Shown: positions 50,969 through 59,561 of the stretch, in pieces | Layout: each line of letters begins with the position of its first letter | How positions within the stretch are numbered: the first letter of the stretch is position 1 | Source: Pseudomonas gingeri | GTDB lineage: Bacteria; Pseudomonadota; Gammaproteobacteria; Pseudomonadales; Pseudomonadaceae | Reading direction: 5' to 3' | Length of the DNA stretch: 64,000 nucleotides | NCBI RefSeq assembly: GCF_013385425.1 | Contig: NZ_JACAQA010000011.1 | Span: forward strand, 62,001 to 126,000 | The notes under the pieces: model-generated | The model's database searches: none | What the model was told of the DNA's origin: nothing | What the model saw: only the letters and a program-made list of their open reading frames with translations | Position numbers and translations under genes: made by a program

Positions 50969-51148
50969 TTAACCGACGGCGCGTTGCCTGTGTTCGGGGA
51001 AAGCGTGGGGGGCCAGCAGCCTGCTTTGCAGAGTGGCGACAAAGGCACGGGCTTCAGCTTCGCTACGGAAGGTCACCACGTGCTGGTCCAGGCGGACCTG
51101 CCATTGATTGCCGTGGGGCCTGGTCAGTTCTTTAAGCAGTATATTCAT
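50969..51148 (-). CDS. Small conserved-looking protein (59 residues)
   Basis: Reads MNILLKELTRPHGNQWQVRL, then ...VTFRSEAEARAFVATLQSRL and ...PEHRQRAVG, with a plausible beta-alpha pattern. AGGAGG stands 8 bp upstream of the ATG, an excellent ribosome site. Length is below usual gene-finding cut-offs. Convergent with the Bcr gene. Function unknown. Confidence 0.75.
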   Translation of the reverse strand: MNILLKELTRPHGNQWQVRLDQHVVTFRSEAEARAFVATLQSRLLAPHAFPEHRQRAVG

Positions 51149-51292
51149 TGCGCACTTCCTCCTGTTGGTAACGGCTCATTCTCTGTTGCTTGAAAATGAC
51201 TGCGATAAAACCAAAACAGCAGTGAGGGTACGAGTGTAGCGCTGATTTCCTGCTTTTAGATGACCAGGCTCAATCATCTGACTGGTGGTTGC

Positions 51293-52306
51293 TCAGAACC
51301 CTTCCAGCACGATCTTGCCCTTGGCCTTGCCGCTTTCCAGAACCCCATGGGCACGGCGCAGGTTGGCGGCATTGATCTGGCCGAAGTGCTCGCCCACCGT
51401 GGTTTTCAACACACCGGCATCGATCAGTTCGGCGACGCGGTTGAGCAGGTTGTGCTGTTCGATCATGTCGTCTGTCTCGAACATCGAACGGGTGTACATG
51501 AACTCCCAGTGCAACGACAGGCTCTTGCGCTTGAGCTTGCTGATATCGAGGCTTTTCGGGTCGTCGATCAGCGCCAGCTTGCCCTGGGGCTTGAGGGCTT
51601 CGACCAGCTGGTCGAGGTGGCTGTCGGTCTGGGTCAGGCTGGCGACGTGGGTCACGTGCACCTGGCCATGGGCCTTGAGTTCTTCGCTCAGCGGCAGGCT
51701 GTGATCGATCACCAGGTCGGCGCCCAACGCCGTGACCCAATCCTTGGTTTCGGCCCGTGAAGCGGTGCCGATGACTTTCAGGCCGGTCAACTGGCTGGCG
51801 AGCTGGGTCAGGATCGAACCGACACCCCCGGCCGCGCCGACGATCAGCAGGCTCTGGCCCTGATCGGCTTTGTTCTCGGCGATCTGCAGGCGCTCGAACA
51901 GCAGCTCCCAGGCGGTGATGGCGGTCAGCGGCAAGGCGGCGGCTTCGGCAAAACCCAGGCTTTTCGGCTTGTGCCCGACAATGCGCTCGTCCACTACGTG
52001 CAGCTCGCTGTTGCCGCCGGGACGGGTCAGGGAGCCGGCATAGAAGACCGGGTCGCCGACCTTGAACAGGCTGACGTCGTTGCCCACCGCCTTGACCACA
52101 CCGGCCACATCCCAACCGAGCACCTTGGCTTCGCCGTTTTCAGGCGGCATGAATTGACGGACCTTGGTGTCCACCGGATTGACGGAGATCGCCTTGACCT
52201 CCACCAGCAGGTCACGGGGACCGGCGACCGGGGCGGGCAGTTCGATGTCTTGCAAGGACAACGGGTCGTTGACGGGCAGGGACGCGTAGAAGGCAATGGC
52301 TTTCAT
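51293..52306 (-). CDS. Zinc-type alcohol dehydrogenase / quinone oxidoreductase family protein
   Basis: 337 residues of the MDR superfamily. GroES-like domain (VEVKAISVNPVDTKVRQF, VLGWDVAGVVKAVGNDVSLF), NADPH-binding motif LLIVGAAGGVGSILTQLASQ and C-terminal GQINAANLRRAHGVLESGKAKG. No catalytic zinc Cys/His cluster is visible, typical of quinone oxidoreductases. Divergent from a LysR gene (118 bp), its probable regulator. Confidence 0.9.
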   Translation of the reverse strand: MKAIAFYASLPVNDPLSLQDIELPAPVAGPRDLLVEVKAISVNPVDTKVRQFMPPENGEAKVLGWDVAGVVKAVGNDVSLFKVGDPVFYAGSLTRPGGNSELHVVDERIVGHKPKSLGFAEAAALPLTAITAWELLFERLQIAENKADQGQSLLIVGAAGGVGSILTQLASQLTGLKVIGTASRAETKDWVTALGADLVIDHSLPLSEELKAHGQVHVTHVASLTQTDSHLDQLVEALKPQGKLALIDDPKSLDISKLKRKSLSLHWEFMYTRSMFETDDMIEQHNLLNRVAELIDAGVLKTTVGEHFGQINAANLRRAHGVLESGKAKGKIVLEGF

Positions 52307-52424
52307 GGGAAAACTCCAGAGGGCAGTGATTTCGATGGGGTCATGATTGGCTATTTCACTTGAAGATAAAACCGGCTAAAACAGCAGTCTCTTTCAATAT
52401 TTTTTTGATAATGCCGAGGCCACC

Positions 52425-53345
52425 ATGTTGCGTTTCGATGACTTGCAGTTGTTTGTCCGTGCTGCCGACCTGGGCAGCCTGTCGGCGGCGGCGCGGGTCA
52501 TGGATATGTCGGCGGCGGTGGCCAGTGCGGCCTTGAAGCGGATCGAGCAGCAACTGGGCGCGCGCCTGCTGGCACGCTCAACCCGCAGCCTGAGGCTGAC
52601 TGCCGAAGGCGAGGGCTTCCTTGAATATGCCCGGGGGGCGTTGAGCCAACTCGATGAGGGCCGCCGTCTGCTGGCTCGCGGCCAGGACCAGGTCAGCGGC
52701 GTCTTGCAGTTGTCGGCGCCCTCGGACTTCGGGCGCAACCTGCTGCTGCCCTGGCTGGACGAGTTCCAGCGCGAGCACCCGCAACTGACCGTGCGCCTGC
52801 TGCTGGGCGACCGTATCGCCGATCTGTTCCGCCAGCCGGTGGACATTGCCTTGCGTTATGGCGAGCCGGAGGACTCCAGCCTGGTGGCGCTGCCCGTGGC
52901 CCCGGACAACCGCCGGGTGCTGTGCGCGGCACCCAGCTATCTGGCGCGGCACGGCGAACCTCGCACCTTGGCGCAACTGGCGCAGCACAACTGCCTGCTC
53001 TACATGTTGAGCAGTCGGGTGCATGACCATTGGAGTTTTCACGACGGCAAGCGCGACGTCGGCCTGACCGTCAGTGGCGATCGCTTCAGCGACGATGCCG
53101 ATGTGGTGCGGCGCTGGGCCGTGGCCGGGGTCGGTATCGCCTACAAATCCTGGCTGGATGTGTCGGCCGATGTCCTCGCGGGACGCTTGCAGGTGCTGTT
53201 GCCGGAGTTGCGCTGTGAGCGTGCTCCGCTGAATTTGTTGTGCGCCCATCGCGCTCAATTGAGTAAGCCGGTGAATCTGCTGCGCGAGATGTTGAGCCGG
53301 CGGTGCGCGCAGCTGGGGCGACTGGCGCCGGTTTCCCGGTCATGA
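52425..53345 (+). CDS. LysR family transcriptional regulator
   Basis: 306 residues. N-terminal winged HTH (FDDLQLFVRAADLGSLSAAA, ALKRIEQQLGARLLARSTRS) and C-terminal effector domain (LQLSAPSDFGRNLLLPWLDE, DIALRYGEPEDSSLVALPVA). Probably controls the divergent oxidoreductase; inducer unknown. Confidence 0.93.
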   Translation: MLRFDDLQLFVRAADLGSLSAAARVMDMSAAVASAALKRIEQQLGARLLARSTRSLRLTAEGEGFLEYARGALSQLDEGRRLLARGQDQVSGVLQLSAPSDFGRNLLLPWLDEFQREHPQLTVRLLLGDRIADLFRQPVDIALRYGEPEDSSLVALPVAPDNRRVLCAAPSYLARHGEPRTLAQLAQHNCLLYMLSSRVHDHWSFHDGKRDVGLTVSGDRFSDDADVVRRWAVAGVGIAYKSWLDVSADVLAGRLQVLLPELRCERAPLNLLCAHRAQLSKPVNLLREMLSRRCAQLGRLAPVSRS

Positions 53346-53430
53346 GACACGCGGATCCCGAAGAGGTTCTGTTACAACCCGTTCAGGAATAAAGGTCGGC
53401 TCCGCGCACATTGTGGTTTAGGCTGAAGAC

Positions 53431-53479
53431 ATTGGATCCAATATCCTTTCGGCGAATGAAGAATTTTGTTTCATTCGCC
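53431..53479. promoter_or_regulatory. Palindrome and hairpin upstream of the ArsR-type gene
   Basis: attggatccaat (53431-53442) is a perfect 12-bp palindrome. Nine bases on, ggcgaatgaa (53451-53460) and ttcattcgcc (53470-53479) form a perfect 10-bp inverted repeat. They lie about 130-175 bp before the regulator start and may be its operators. Confidence 0.55.
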
Positions 53480-53605
53480 ACCGTTGATTGCCGAACGACG
53501 AAAAAATCGCCCCTTTTTTGGCATTTTCGCGTCTTGGCTTGGGCGGGATTACTCCTCAGTATGCCCCGTGTGCGTTCGATCAATGTTTCAACAGGGAGTG
53601 AAGAC

Positions 53606-54319
53606 ATGGAATATGCACCTTGCGTCAGTCAGATTGCCACGTTGCTTGCAGACCCCAAGCGCAGTGCAATGATGTGGGCGTTGTTGGATGGCAGCGCCCG
53701 GGCTGCCGATGAGTTGGCCCTGTGCACGGGCCTGTCGCTGTCCTCGGCCAGCGCTCATCTGGCGCGCCTGAGTTCAGGCGGCCTGGTCCGTATCGAGGAG
53801 CGCGGGCGCAAGCGCTTCTTCCGCCTCGCCGCCCCGGAAGTCGGCACGGCGGTGCAGGCCCTGGCCAGTGCTTCATTGGCCAGTGCACCGCTGGCGATGG
53901 CCCATGCGGTCAAGGCCATGGCCCCCGATGCCGACGCCTTGCGGCATGCCCGGGTGTGCCACGATCACCTGGGCGGTGAACTGGCCTGCGAGCTTTACCA
54001 GCGCCTGCTGGGGGCGGGCTGGGTCGAACAGCAGGAACTGCGGCTGCGGGTCACCAGCAAGGGCGCGGCGCGCCTGGCCGAGCGCGGCCTGTACATCCAG
54101 GCGTTGGCCCATGGGCAGCGTGAGATCGCCTGTGTCTGCCACGACCTGCAACGTCGCCCGCATCTGGGTGGCGCGCTGGGCGCCGGGCTGCTGCAACTGT
54201 TCCTGCAATCCGGTTGGCTGGCCTTGCGGGAAGACTCCCGGGCCTTGCAGGTGTCCGCGCTCGGGCAGCGGCAGATCGACAAGCTGGCCGGTGAAATCGA
54301 GCTCGAATTGGCCGGCTGA
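53606..54319 (+). CDS. ArsR-type winged-helix transcriptional regulator
   Basis: 237 residues, twice the size of a simple ArsR protein. The N-terminal HTH has LADPKRSAMMWALLDGSARA and LCTGLSLSSASAHLARLSSG; the C-terminal half (ARVCHDHLGGELACELYQRL, CVCHDLQRRPHLGGALGAGL) has Cys and His residues that could bind metal or ligand. Start at 53606 follows AGGGAGTGAAGAC; a frame extending to 53411 would translate the operator-like repeats. Confidence 0.86.
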   Translation: MEYAPCVSQIATLLADPKRSAMMWALLDGSARAADELALCTGLSLSSASAHLARLSSGGLVRIEERGRKRFFRLAAPEVGTAVQALASASLASAPLAMAHAVKAMAPDADALRHARVCHDHLGGELACELYQRLLGAGWVEQQELRLRVTSKGAARLAERGLYIQALAHGQREIACVCHDLQRRPHLGGALGAGLLQLFLQSGWLALREDSRALQVSALGQRQIDKLAGEIELELAG

Positions 54320-54444
54320 GCCCCGGTAGCCTGCCGCACGGATGCGGCGGGCGTCGCTCAAGACTGCAAACAGGTCGTATCCAGAAACAAGCCCTCCTGA
54401 CGATACCGCACACTCGATCGAAGATTCGAATCGAGGGATATCCC

Positions 54445-55824
54445 ATGGAAGCTCAAGGCTACAGCGCGGCGGAACGACTGGAACGCTTGCCCATCAGCGG
54501 TTATCACCGGCTGATTTTCATCATCATCGCCCTGGCGTTTTTCTTCGACTCCATGGACCTGGCGATGATGACTTTCCTGCTCGGCTCGATCAAAGCCGAA
54601 TTCGCCCTCAGTAGCGCCCAGGCCGGTCTGCTGGCCAGTTCGAGTTTCTTCGGCATGGTGGTCGGGGCTTCGTTGTCGGGGATGCTCGCCGATCGTTTCG
54701 GGCGCAAACCGGTCTTCCAGTGGAGCATCGTGCTCTGGGGCGTGGCCAGTTACCTGTGCTCCACCGCGCAGACCGTCGAGACCTTGACGCTGTTTCGCAT
54801 CCTGCTGGGGTTCGGCATGGGCATGGAGTTTCCGATTGCCCAGTCGATGCTTTCGGAACTGATTCCGGCCAAGCGCCGCGGGCGTTATATCGCGCTGATG
54901 GACGGCTTCTGGCCCCTCGGTTTTGTCGCGGCGGGGGTGTTGTCGTATTTCCTCCTGCCGCTGGTGGGCTGGCGGGACATCTTCCTGGTGTTGGCGATAC
55001 CGGCGGTGTTTGTCCTGGCGATCCGCTTTTTTATCCCCGAGTCGCCACGTTGGCTGGAACAGGCCGGGCATCATGGGGCGGCGGACAAGGTGCTGGGGGA
55101 TATCGAGGCGCGGGTGCAGGCCTCGCTCAAGCGCACCTCGCTGCCGATTCCGGTGCGGCTGCCCCGTGGTGTGGACCGCGCGCCGAGCTTCTTTTCGGCC
55201 TTTCAACAATTGTGGTCGCCGCTGTACCGCCAGCGCACGATGATGATCTGGAGCGTCTGGTTCTTTGCCTTGCTCGGTTTCTACGGCCTGACCTCCTGGC
55301 TCAGCGCCTTGCTGCAGCAGTCGGGGTTCGCGGTAACGCAGTCGGTGTATTACACGGTGCTGATTTCCCTGGGCGGGATTCCGGGGTTCCTGATGGCGGC
55401 CTGGCTGGTGGAGCGCTGGGGGCGCAAGCCGGTGTGTATCGTGACCTTGCTCGGTGGCGGGGTCATGGCGTTTTTCTACGGGCAGAGCGCGGTGTTCGGC
55501 GGCAATGTCGGCTTGCTGGTGGGCTCGGGGTTGTTGATGCAGTTCTTCCTGTTCGGCATGTGGGCGGTGTTGTACACCTACACGCCGGAGTTGTACCCGA
55601 CGTCGGCGCGGGCCACGGGTTCCGGTTTTGCTTCGGCGGTGGGACGGATTGGCTCGTTGCTCGGGCCGCTGGTGACCGGGTTGGTGTTCCCGGTGACGGG
55701 GCAGGGTGGGGTGTTTGCCCTGGGGGCGCTGTGCTTCGCGATTGCGGCGGCGCTGGTCTGGCGCTTCGGCATGGAAACCAAGGGCAAGGCGCTGGAGGAG
55801 TTGAGCGAGGCGGCGCAGGTATAG
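54445..55824 (+). CDS. MFS transporter, sugar/aromatic acid:H+ symporter type
   Basis: 459 residues, 12 helices. FFFDSMDLAMMTFLLGSI opens TM1; GMLADRFGRKPVFQWS is motif A; RILLGFGMGMEFPIAQSM and IPAKRRGRYIALMDGFWPLG follow; YTPELYPTSARATGSGFASA is the second-half motif. Such carriers take up small carboxylates, niacin or related compounds. The upstream ArsR-type gene might regulate it. Confidence 0.88.
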   Translation: MEAQGYSAAERLERLPISGYHRLIFIIIALAFFFDSMDLAMMTFLLGSIKAEFALSSAQAGLLASSSFFGMVVGASLSGMLADRFGRKPVFQWSIVLWGVASYLCSTAQTVETLTLFRILLGFGMGMEFPIAQSMLSELIPAKRRGRYIALMDGFWPLGFVAAGVLSYFLLPLVGWRDIFLVLAIPAVFVLAIRFFIPESPRWLEQAGHHGAADKVLGDIEARVQASLKRTSLPIPVRLPRGVDRAPSFFSAFQQLWSPLYRQRTMMIWSVWFFALLGFYGLTSWLSALLQQSGFAVTQSVYYTVLISLGGIPGFLMAAWLVERWGRKPVCIVTLLGGGVMAFFYGQSAVFGGNVGLLVGSGLLMQFFLFGMWAVLYTYTPELYPTSARATGSGFASAVGRIGSLLGPLVTGLVFPVTGQGGVFALGALCFAIAAALVWRFGMETKGKALEELSEAAQV

Positions 55825-55865
55825 ACACCGTCTCGCGTTGACTCGCAATTGCGCTCAACACAACC

Positions 55866-55952
55866 CCTGTAGGAGCCGGCTTGCTGGCGATGGCGGCCGA
55901 CTAATCGATGCAAGTCTTGCGGGCCTCATCGCCAGCAAGCCGGCTCCTACAG
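55866..55952. repeat. Paired inverted REP element, second sequence subtype
   Basis: cctgtaggagccggcttgct and its inverted partner agcaagccggctcctacag flank a 33-bp core. It differs from the 5024/42649 type in the ccggcttgctggcgatg stretch. It sits between the convergent MFS and adenine deaminase genes. Confidence 0.9.
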
Positions 55953-55980
55953 TCCGGTGCTGTTGTTCAGGCCGGGTTTA

Positions 55981-56934
55981 TCAAGGCTTGACCAACCGCG
56001 CATCCAGGCTGTTCTGCGCCAGGCGTTGGGCCTGTTCCTTGGTCATGCCCAGGTCGGTGTACAGGGCATGGAAGTTCTCGGTCACATAACCGCCGAAGTA
56101 GGCAGGGTCATCGGAGTTCACCGTGACCTTCACGCCGCGTTCAAGCATGTCGAGGATGTTGTGCTGCGACATGTGGTCGAACACGCAGAGCTTGGTGTTC
56201 GACAACGGGCAGACAGTCAGCGGGATCTGCTCATCGATGATCCGCTGCATCAGCCGCTCGTCCTCGATGGCCCGTACGCCATGGTCGATACGCTGGATCT
56301 TCAGCAGATCGAGGGCTTCCCAGATGTACTCCGGCGGACCTTCCTCGCCGGCATGGGCGACGGTCAGGAAACCTTCGCCACGGGCGCGATCGAAGACCCG
56401 CTGGAACTTGCTCGGCGGGTGGCCCATTTCCGAACTGTCGAGGCCGACCGCGACAAACGCATCGCGAAACGGTAGCGCCTGGTCCAGGGTCTTCTGCGCT
56501 TCGTCTTCACTGAGATGACGCAGGAAGCTGAGGATCAGGCCGCTGCTGATGCCCAGTTGCTGTTCGCCGTCCTTGAGGGCCGCGGCAATGCCATTGAGCA
56601 CCACTTCGAAGGGGATGCCCCGGTCGGTGTGGGTCTGCGGATCGAAGAAGGGTTCGGTGTGGATCACGTTCTGCGCCTTGCAGCGCAACAGGTAGGCCCA
56701 GGTCAGGTCGTAGAAGTCCTGGGAGGTGCGCAGCACGTCGGCGCCCTGGTAGTAGAGGTCGAGGAACTCCTGCAGGTTGTTGAAGGCATAGGCCTTGCGC
56801 AAGGTGTCCACATCGTTCCACGGCAGGGCGATCTTGTTGCGTTCGGCCAGGGCAAACAGCAGCTCCGGCTCCAGCGAGCCTTCCAGGTGCAGGTGCAGTT
56901 CCGCCTTGGGCAGGGCATTGAGCCAGTCGTACAT
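55981..56934 (-). CDS. Adenine deaminase (adenosine deaminase family)
   Basis: 317 residues, Zn-dependent amidohydrolase converting adenine to hypoxanthine in purine salvage. Metal and catalytic motifs: AELHLHLEGSLEPE, GLDSSEMGHPPSKF, TVAHAGEEGPPEYI, CPLSNTKLCVFD, NSDDPAYFGGYV. The SSE-GHPP and DP-YFGG variants mark the adenine rather than adenosine deaminase branch. ATG at 56934 (MYDWLNALPKAELHL) matches relatives; ATG at 56949 would add five residues. Confidence 0.92.
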   Translation of the reverse strand: MYDWLNALPKAELHLHLEGSLEPELLFALAERNKIALPWNDVDTLRKAYAFNNLQEFLDLYYQGADVLRTSQDFYDLTWAYLLRCKAQNVIHTEPFFDPQTHTDRGIPFEVVLNGIAAALKDGEQQLGISSGLILSFLRHLSEDEAQKTLDQALPFRDAFVAVGLDSSEMGHPPSKFQRVFDRARGEGFLTVAHAGEEGPPEYIWEALDLLKIQRIDHGVRAIEDERLMQRIIDEQIPLTVCPLSNTKLCVFDHMSQHNILDMLERGVKVTVNSDDPAYFGGYVTENFHALYTDLGMTKEQAQRLAQNSLDARLVKP

Positions 56935-57045
56935 GGTCTTTTTTCTCATCAGGTGCAGTGGGTGGACATTCTACAGATGTCTGTCGAAACACTGGCTAAA
57001 TCCGCTGCAGGAGCAGCCCGTCGGAGCTCCAGCAGGGGTTGTTGC

Positions 57046-57729
57046 TTACCAGGGAATGGTCTCGCCCTTGTAGTTGATGAAGTGATGCCCGCCCCGGCCG
57101 GAATAGGCATTGACCTGATCGATCAGGCCGCGAACGCTGGTGGCCACGTCGATATCCGCGTCTTCGCCGCCCATGTCGGTTTTCACCCAGCCCGGGTGCA
57201 TCGACAGGACGGTGAAGGTCGGCGCTTCGATTTCGCTGAGGAAGGTGCTGGCCATGGAATTCAGCGCGGCCTTGCTCGCCTTGTAGAAGGCCAGGTTCGG
57301 CGCATCAGGGGTGGTCACGCTGCCCAGGCCCGAACTCATGAAGGCGATTACGCCATTGCCCGGGCGGATCTGCCCGACGAAGCGCTGGGCCAGGGCCACG
57401 GGGGCGACGGCATTGGTCATGAACAACTGGCCGATCTCGCTCAGCGAGGCATTGCCCGGTCGTTGATCTTCAGGCCCCTTGACGCCGGCATTGACGAACA
57501 GCAGGTCGAAGACCTGGCCTTCCAGACGTTGCGCCAGCGCGGCCACCGCCGCGTGATCGTCCATGTCCAGGGCTTCGATACGGAGCGGTCCGACGGCCTT
57601 CAGGGCATCGGCCTTGTGGACATCGCGCACGGTGGCGGTCACGTCCCAGCCGTCGGCCAGCAGTTGTCTGGCCAGCCCGAGTCCAAGGCCTCGGGAAGCA
57701 CCGATGATCAATGCATTCTTACTGCTCAT
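57046..57729 (-). CDS. Short-chain dehydrogenase/reductase
   Basis: 227 residues. NAD(P)-binding GASRGLGLGLA, NAG in LLFVNAGVKG, catalytic Ser in MSSGLGSV and YxxxK in FYKASKAALN. Substrate unknown. ATG at 57729 is preceded by AAGGAG and lies inside the 3' end of the upstream MerR gene, so the two are coupled and the SDR is likely under MerR control. Confidence 0.92.
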   Translation of the reverse strand: MSSKNALIIGASRGLGLGLARQLLADGWDVTATVRDVHKADALKAVGPLRIEALDMDDHAAVAALAQRLEGQVFDLLFVNAGVKGPEDQRPGNASLSEIGQLFMTNAVAPVALAQRFVGQIRPGNGVIAFMSSGLGSVTTPDAPNLAFYKASKAALNSMASTFLSEIEAPTFTVLSMHPGWVKTDMGGEDADIDVATSVRGLIDQVNAYSGRGGHHFINYKGETIPW

Positions 57730-58105
57730 GAGCAAACTCCTTGTCAGATGAAAGTCCGGTTCTCAGAGGACAACTTTGCTGCAGGCGATGCTGCAGTTCC
57801 AAACGCAACTCACCCAGGTCGGCGATGCGTGCTTCGATCAGCGTGAGCTTGTCTTGCAGCAGTTGCGTGACGGCACTGTCGGCATCCGGCGCATGCCACA
57901 CGCCGGCGACGCTGCTGCCGATTTCCCCCAGGCTGAAACCCAGGCGCTGGGCGGTCTTGATGTACTGCACCAGTTGCACCATCTCGGGAGGATAGTCGCG
58001 ATAACCGTTGGCGCTACGTTGGGCCACGATCAAGCCGCGCTGCTCGTAGAAACGCAGGGTGTCGCAACTGACGGTACAGGCCCGGGCCAGTTCACCGATA
58101 CGCAT
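57719..58105 (-). CDS. MerR family transcriptional regulator
   Basis: 128 residues. RIGELARACTVSCDTLRFYE and YRDYPPEMVQLVQYIKTAQR form the winged HTH; a coiled coil follows (LTLIEARIADLGELRLELQH). The C-terminal part has one Cys in QQSCPLRTG, so it lacks the SoxR Cys cluster and the CueR pair. Overlaps the SDR gene by 11 bp. Confidence 0.9.
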   Translation of the reverse strand: MRIGELARACTVSCDTLRFYEQRGLIVAQRSANGYRDYPPEMVQLVQYIKTAQRLGFSLGEIGSSVAGVWHAPDADSAVTQLLQDKLTLIEARIADLGELRLELQHRLQQSCPLRTGLSSDKEFAHEQ

Positions 58106-58127
58106 GCTGTCTGTTCTCTGGAAAGGC

Positions 58128-58153
58128 TTGACCTTGGAGCATACTCCAGGCTT
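58128..58153. promoter_or_regulatory. MerR-type operator between MerR and DoxX-like genes
   Basis: TTGACC at 58128-58133 is followed by a spacer containing the dyad CCTTGGAG CA TACTCCAGG (58133-58150), the usual MerR-family promoter geometry. It can serve the rightward gene directly and the merR-SDR pair leftward. Confidence 0.65.
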
Positions 58154-58191
58154 TAGCCTCTGTGTTCCTTGAATCGCTATGGAGATGCCTT

Positions 58192-58620
58192 ATGTGGAGC
58201 ACTGCGCAGTACCGTCGACTGGTCCGGGCCAGCGGTTGGTATGACTTGATCGTGACGGCGGCCTTTGTCACCCCCTGGAGTTTTCTTGCCTTGCATGCTG
58301 CCCTGCTGGCGCTGGCCGCCGCGCTGAACCTGCCGGGAAGCTTTCCGCCGTTTGCGCCTGTGCACCAGCTGATGGCGAACTTGTTGGGCTCGATCGTCTG
58401 CGTCTGGGCGGTATTGCGTATTCGCGATCCGCAACAGACATTCGGCCGCTATGACGCGGCGGGCCGGATGCTGTTCGCGACCTGGCAGGCCTACGCCCTG
58501 AGCCAGGGGGCGAGCATGATCATTGCCGTGTTCCTGTTCTTTGAGCTGGCCTGGGGGATCGCGCAGTTGTTGCCGGTGCGCGGAGCGTCCGATGAAGCCA
58601 TATTGGTCAGTGCGGGCTGA
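58192..58620 (+). CDS. Small four-helix membrane protein
   Basis: 142 residues with about four transmembrane helices (LIVTAAFVTPWSFLALHAAL; MANLLGSIVCVWAVLRI; MLFATWQAYALSQG; MIIAVFLFFELAWGIAQLL). GGAG precedes ATG at 58192. It is divergent from the merR-SDR pair and shares its operator, suggesting common stress-related regulation. Family not assigned. Confidence 0.78.
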   Translation: MWSTAQYRRLVRASGWYDLIVTAAFVTPWSFLALHAALLALAAALNLPGSFPPFAPVHQLMANLLGSIVCVWAVLRIRDPQQTFGRYDAAGRMLFATWQAYALSQGASMIIAVFLFFELAWGIAQLLPVRGASDEAILVSAG

Positions 58621-58946
58621 TCAAAAAACGATCAATTTCGCGCAGGCGTGGCTGGATCGGCTACCCGGCCACCCTTGCACGGCTTATCCACAGGTTGCTC
58701 CACAGTATCTGTGCGCAAGCTTGCAGCATGGGTATAAAGGCCATTGGGCTATTTTCAAAACGCGATAAACCCGGGTAACTCGCTGTTTACTGGACGATTT
58801 TGCGCCGTTGGCGGGTGATTGGACAAAAACTGATCAGCGGCCGCAAAGCCACGTTGCAGAAGGGTTACAGCGGGATGTGCTCAGGTTATCCACAGTCGGG
58901 TGCACAGTGACTGTGGGCAACCGGCGGGGCTGTGAACAGAGGCCGG
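58621..58946. promoter_or_regulatory. Intergenic region with two perfect DnaA boxes
   Basis: 326 bp without a gene. TTATCCACA occurs exactly at 58684-58692 and 58886-58894 on the same strand, with weaker relatives nearby (gctccacag, tgcacag, ctgtgggca). Between them is a stretch with ataaacccgggtaact. No dnaA, rpmH or gidA neighbour, so it is not the expected oriC; a DnaA-binding or titration locus is possible. Confidence 0.6.
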
Positions 58947-59534
58947 TTACGCCTCTCGCTGCAGGAGAATGCGGCCGCGGCTGAGATCGGCCAACTGCCG
59001 TTGCAGGGTATCGATCTGCGCTGCGCCCACCGCCAACTGGAGTTCCACGCCGTTGGCGGTGAACTGCTCTTCGAGGATCAGGCCACCCAGCTCGGCCACC
59101 CGTAGCTTGACCAGCGCCAGTTCGCTGAAGCCGCAGGCGCAGCTCAGCGCGACCCGGCTGATCAGCGGCAGTCGTTCGGCATTTTGCAGGCACTTGTTGG
59201 CGCCGCCGCCATAGGCACGGGCCAGGCCGCCGGTGCCCAGTTGGATGCCGCCGTACCAGCGAATGACCAGTACCGCGACCTGGTCGCAGTCCTGGGCCTC
59301 GATGGCCGCCAGGATCGGCCGGCCCGCGGTACCGCCGGGTTCGCCGTCGTCACTGCTGCGGTACTGGTCGGCGAGCTTCCAGGCCCAGCAGTTGTGGGTG
59401 GCATCCAGGTCGCTGTGTTGCTCGATAAAGGCCTGGGCTTCGGCGACGCTGGTGATCGGGGCGGCGAGGGTGATAAAGCGGCTTTTGCGAATTTCCTCGC
59501 GGTATTCGCAAAGGCCGGCAAGGGTAAAAGGCAT
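58947..59534 (-). CDS. yigZ: YigZ/IMPACT family protein
   Basis: 195 residues, UPF0029. Signature DDGEPGGTAGRPI near 65-77 and IRWYGGIQLGTGGLARAYGG after it; a C-terminal DUF1949 domain follows. Bacterial YigZ proteins are linked to translation or RNA but not well defined. It shares the minus strand with the downstream-encoded TetR gene 27 bp away. Confidence 0.92.
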   Translation of the reverse strand: MPFTLAGLCEYREEIRKSRFITLAAPITSVAEAQAFIEQHSDLDATHNCWAWKLADQYRSSDDGEPGGTAGRPILAAIEAQDCDQVAVLVIRWYGGIQLGTGGLARAYGGGANKCLQNAERLPLISRVALSCACGFSELALVKLRVAELGGLILEEQFTANGVELQLAVGAAQIDTLQRQLADLSRGRILLQREA

Positions 59535-59561
59535 ACGGGATTCGGCTTCAGTTCAAGAGGA

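Noticed and set aside
58621..58946. Chromosomal origin oriC
   Set aside because: Only two perfect DnaA boxes, no AT-rich 13-mers evident and none of the usual origin neighbours.
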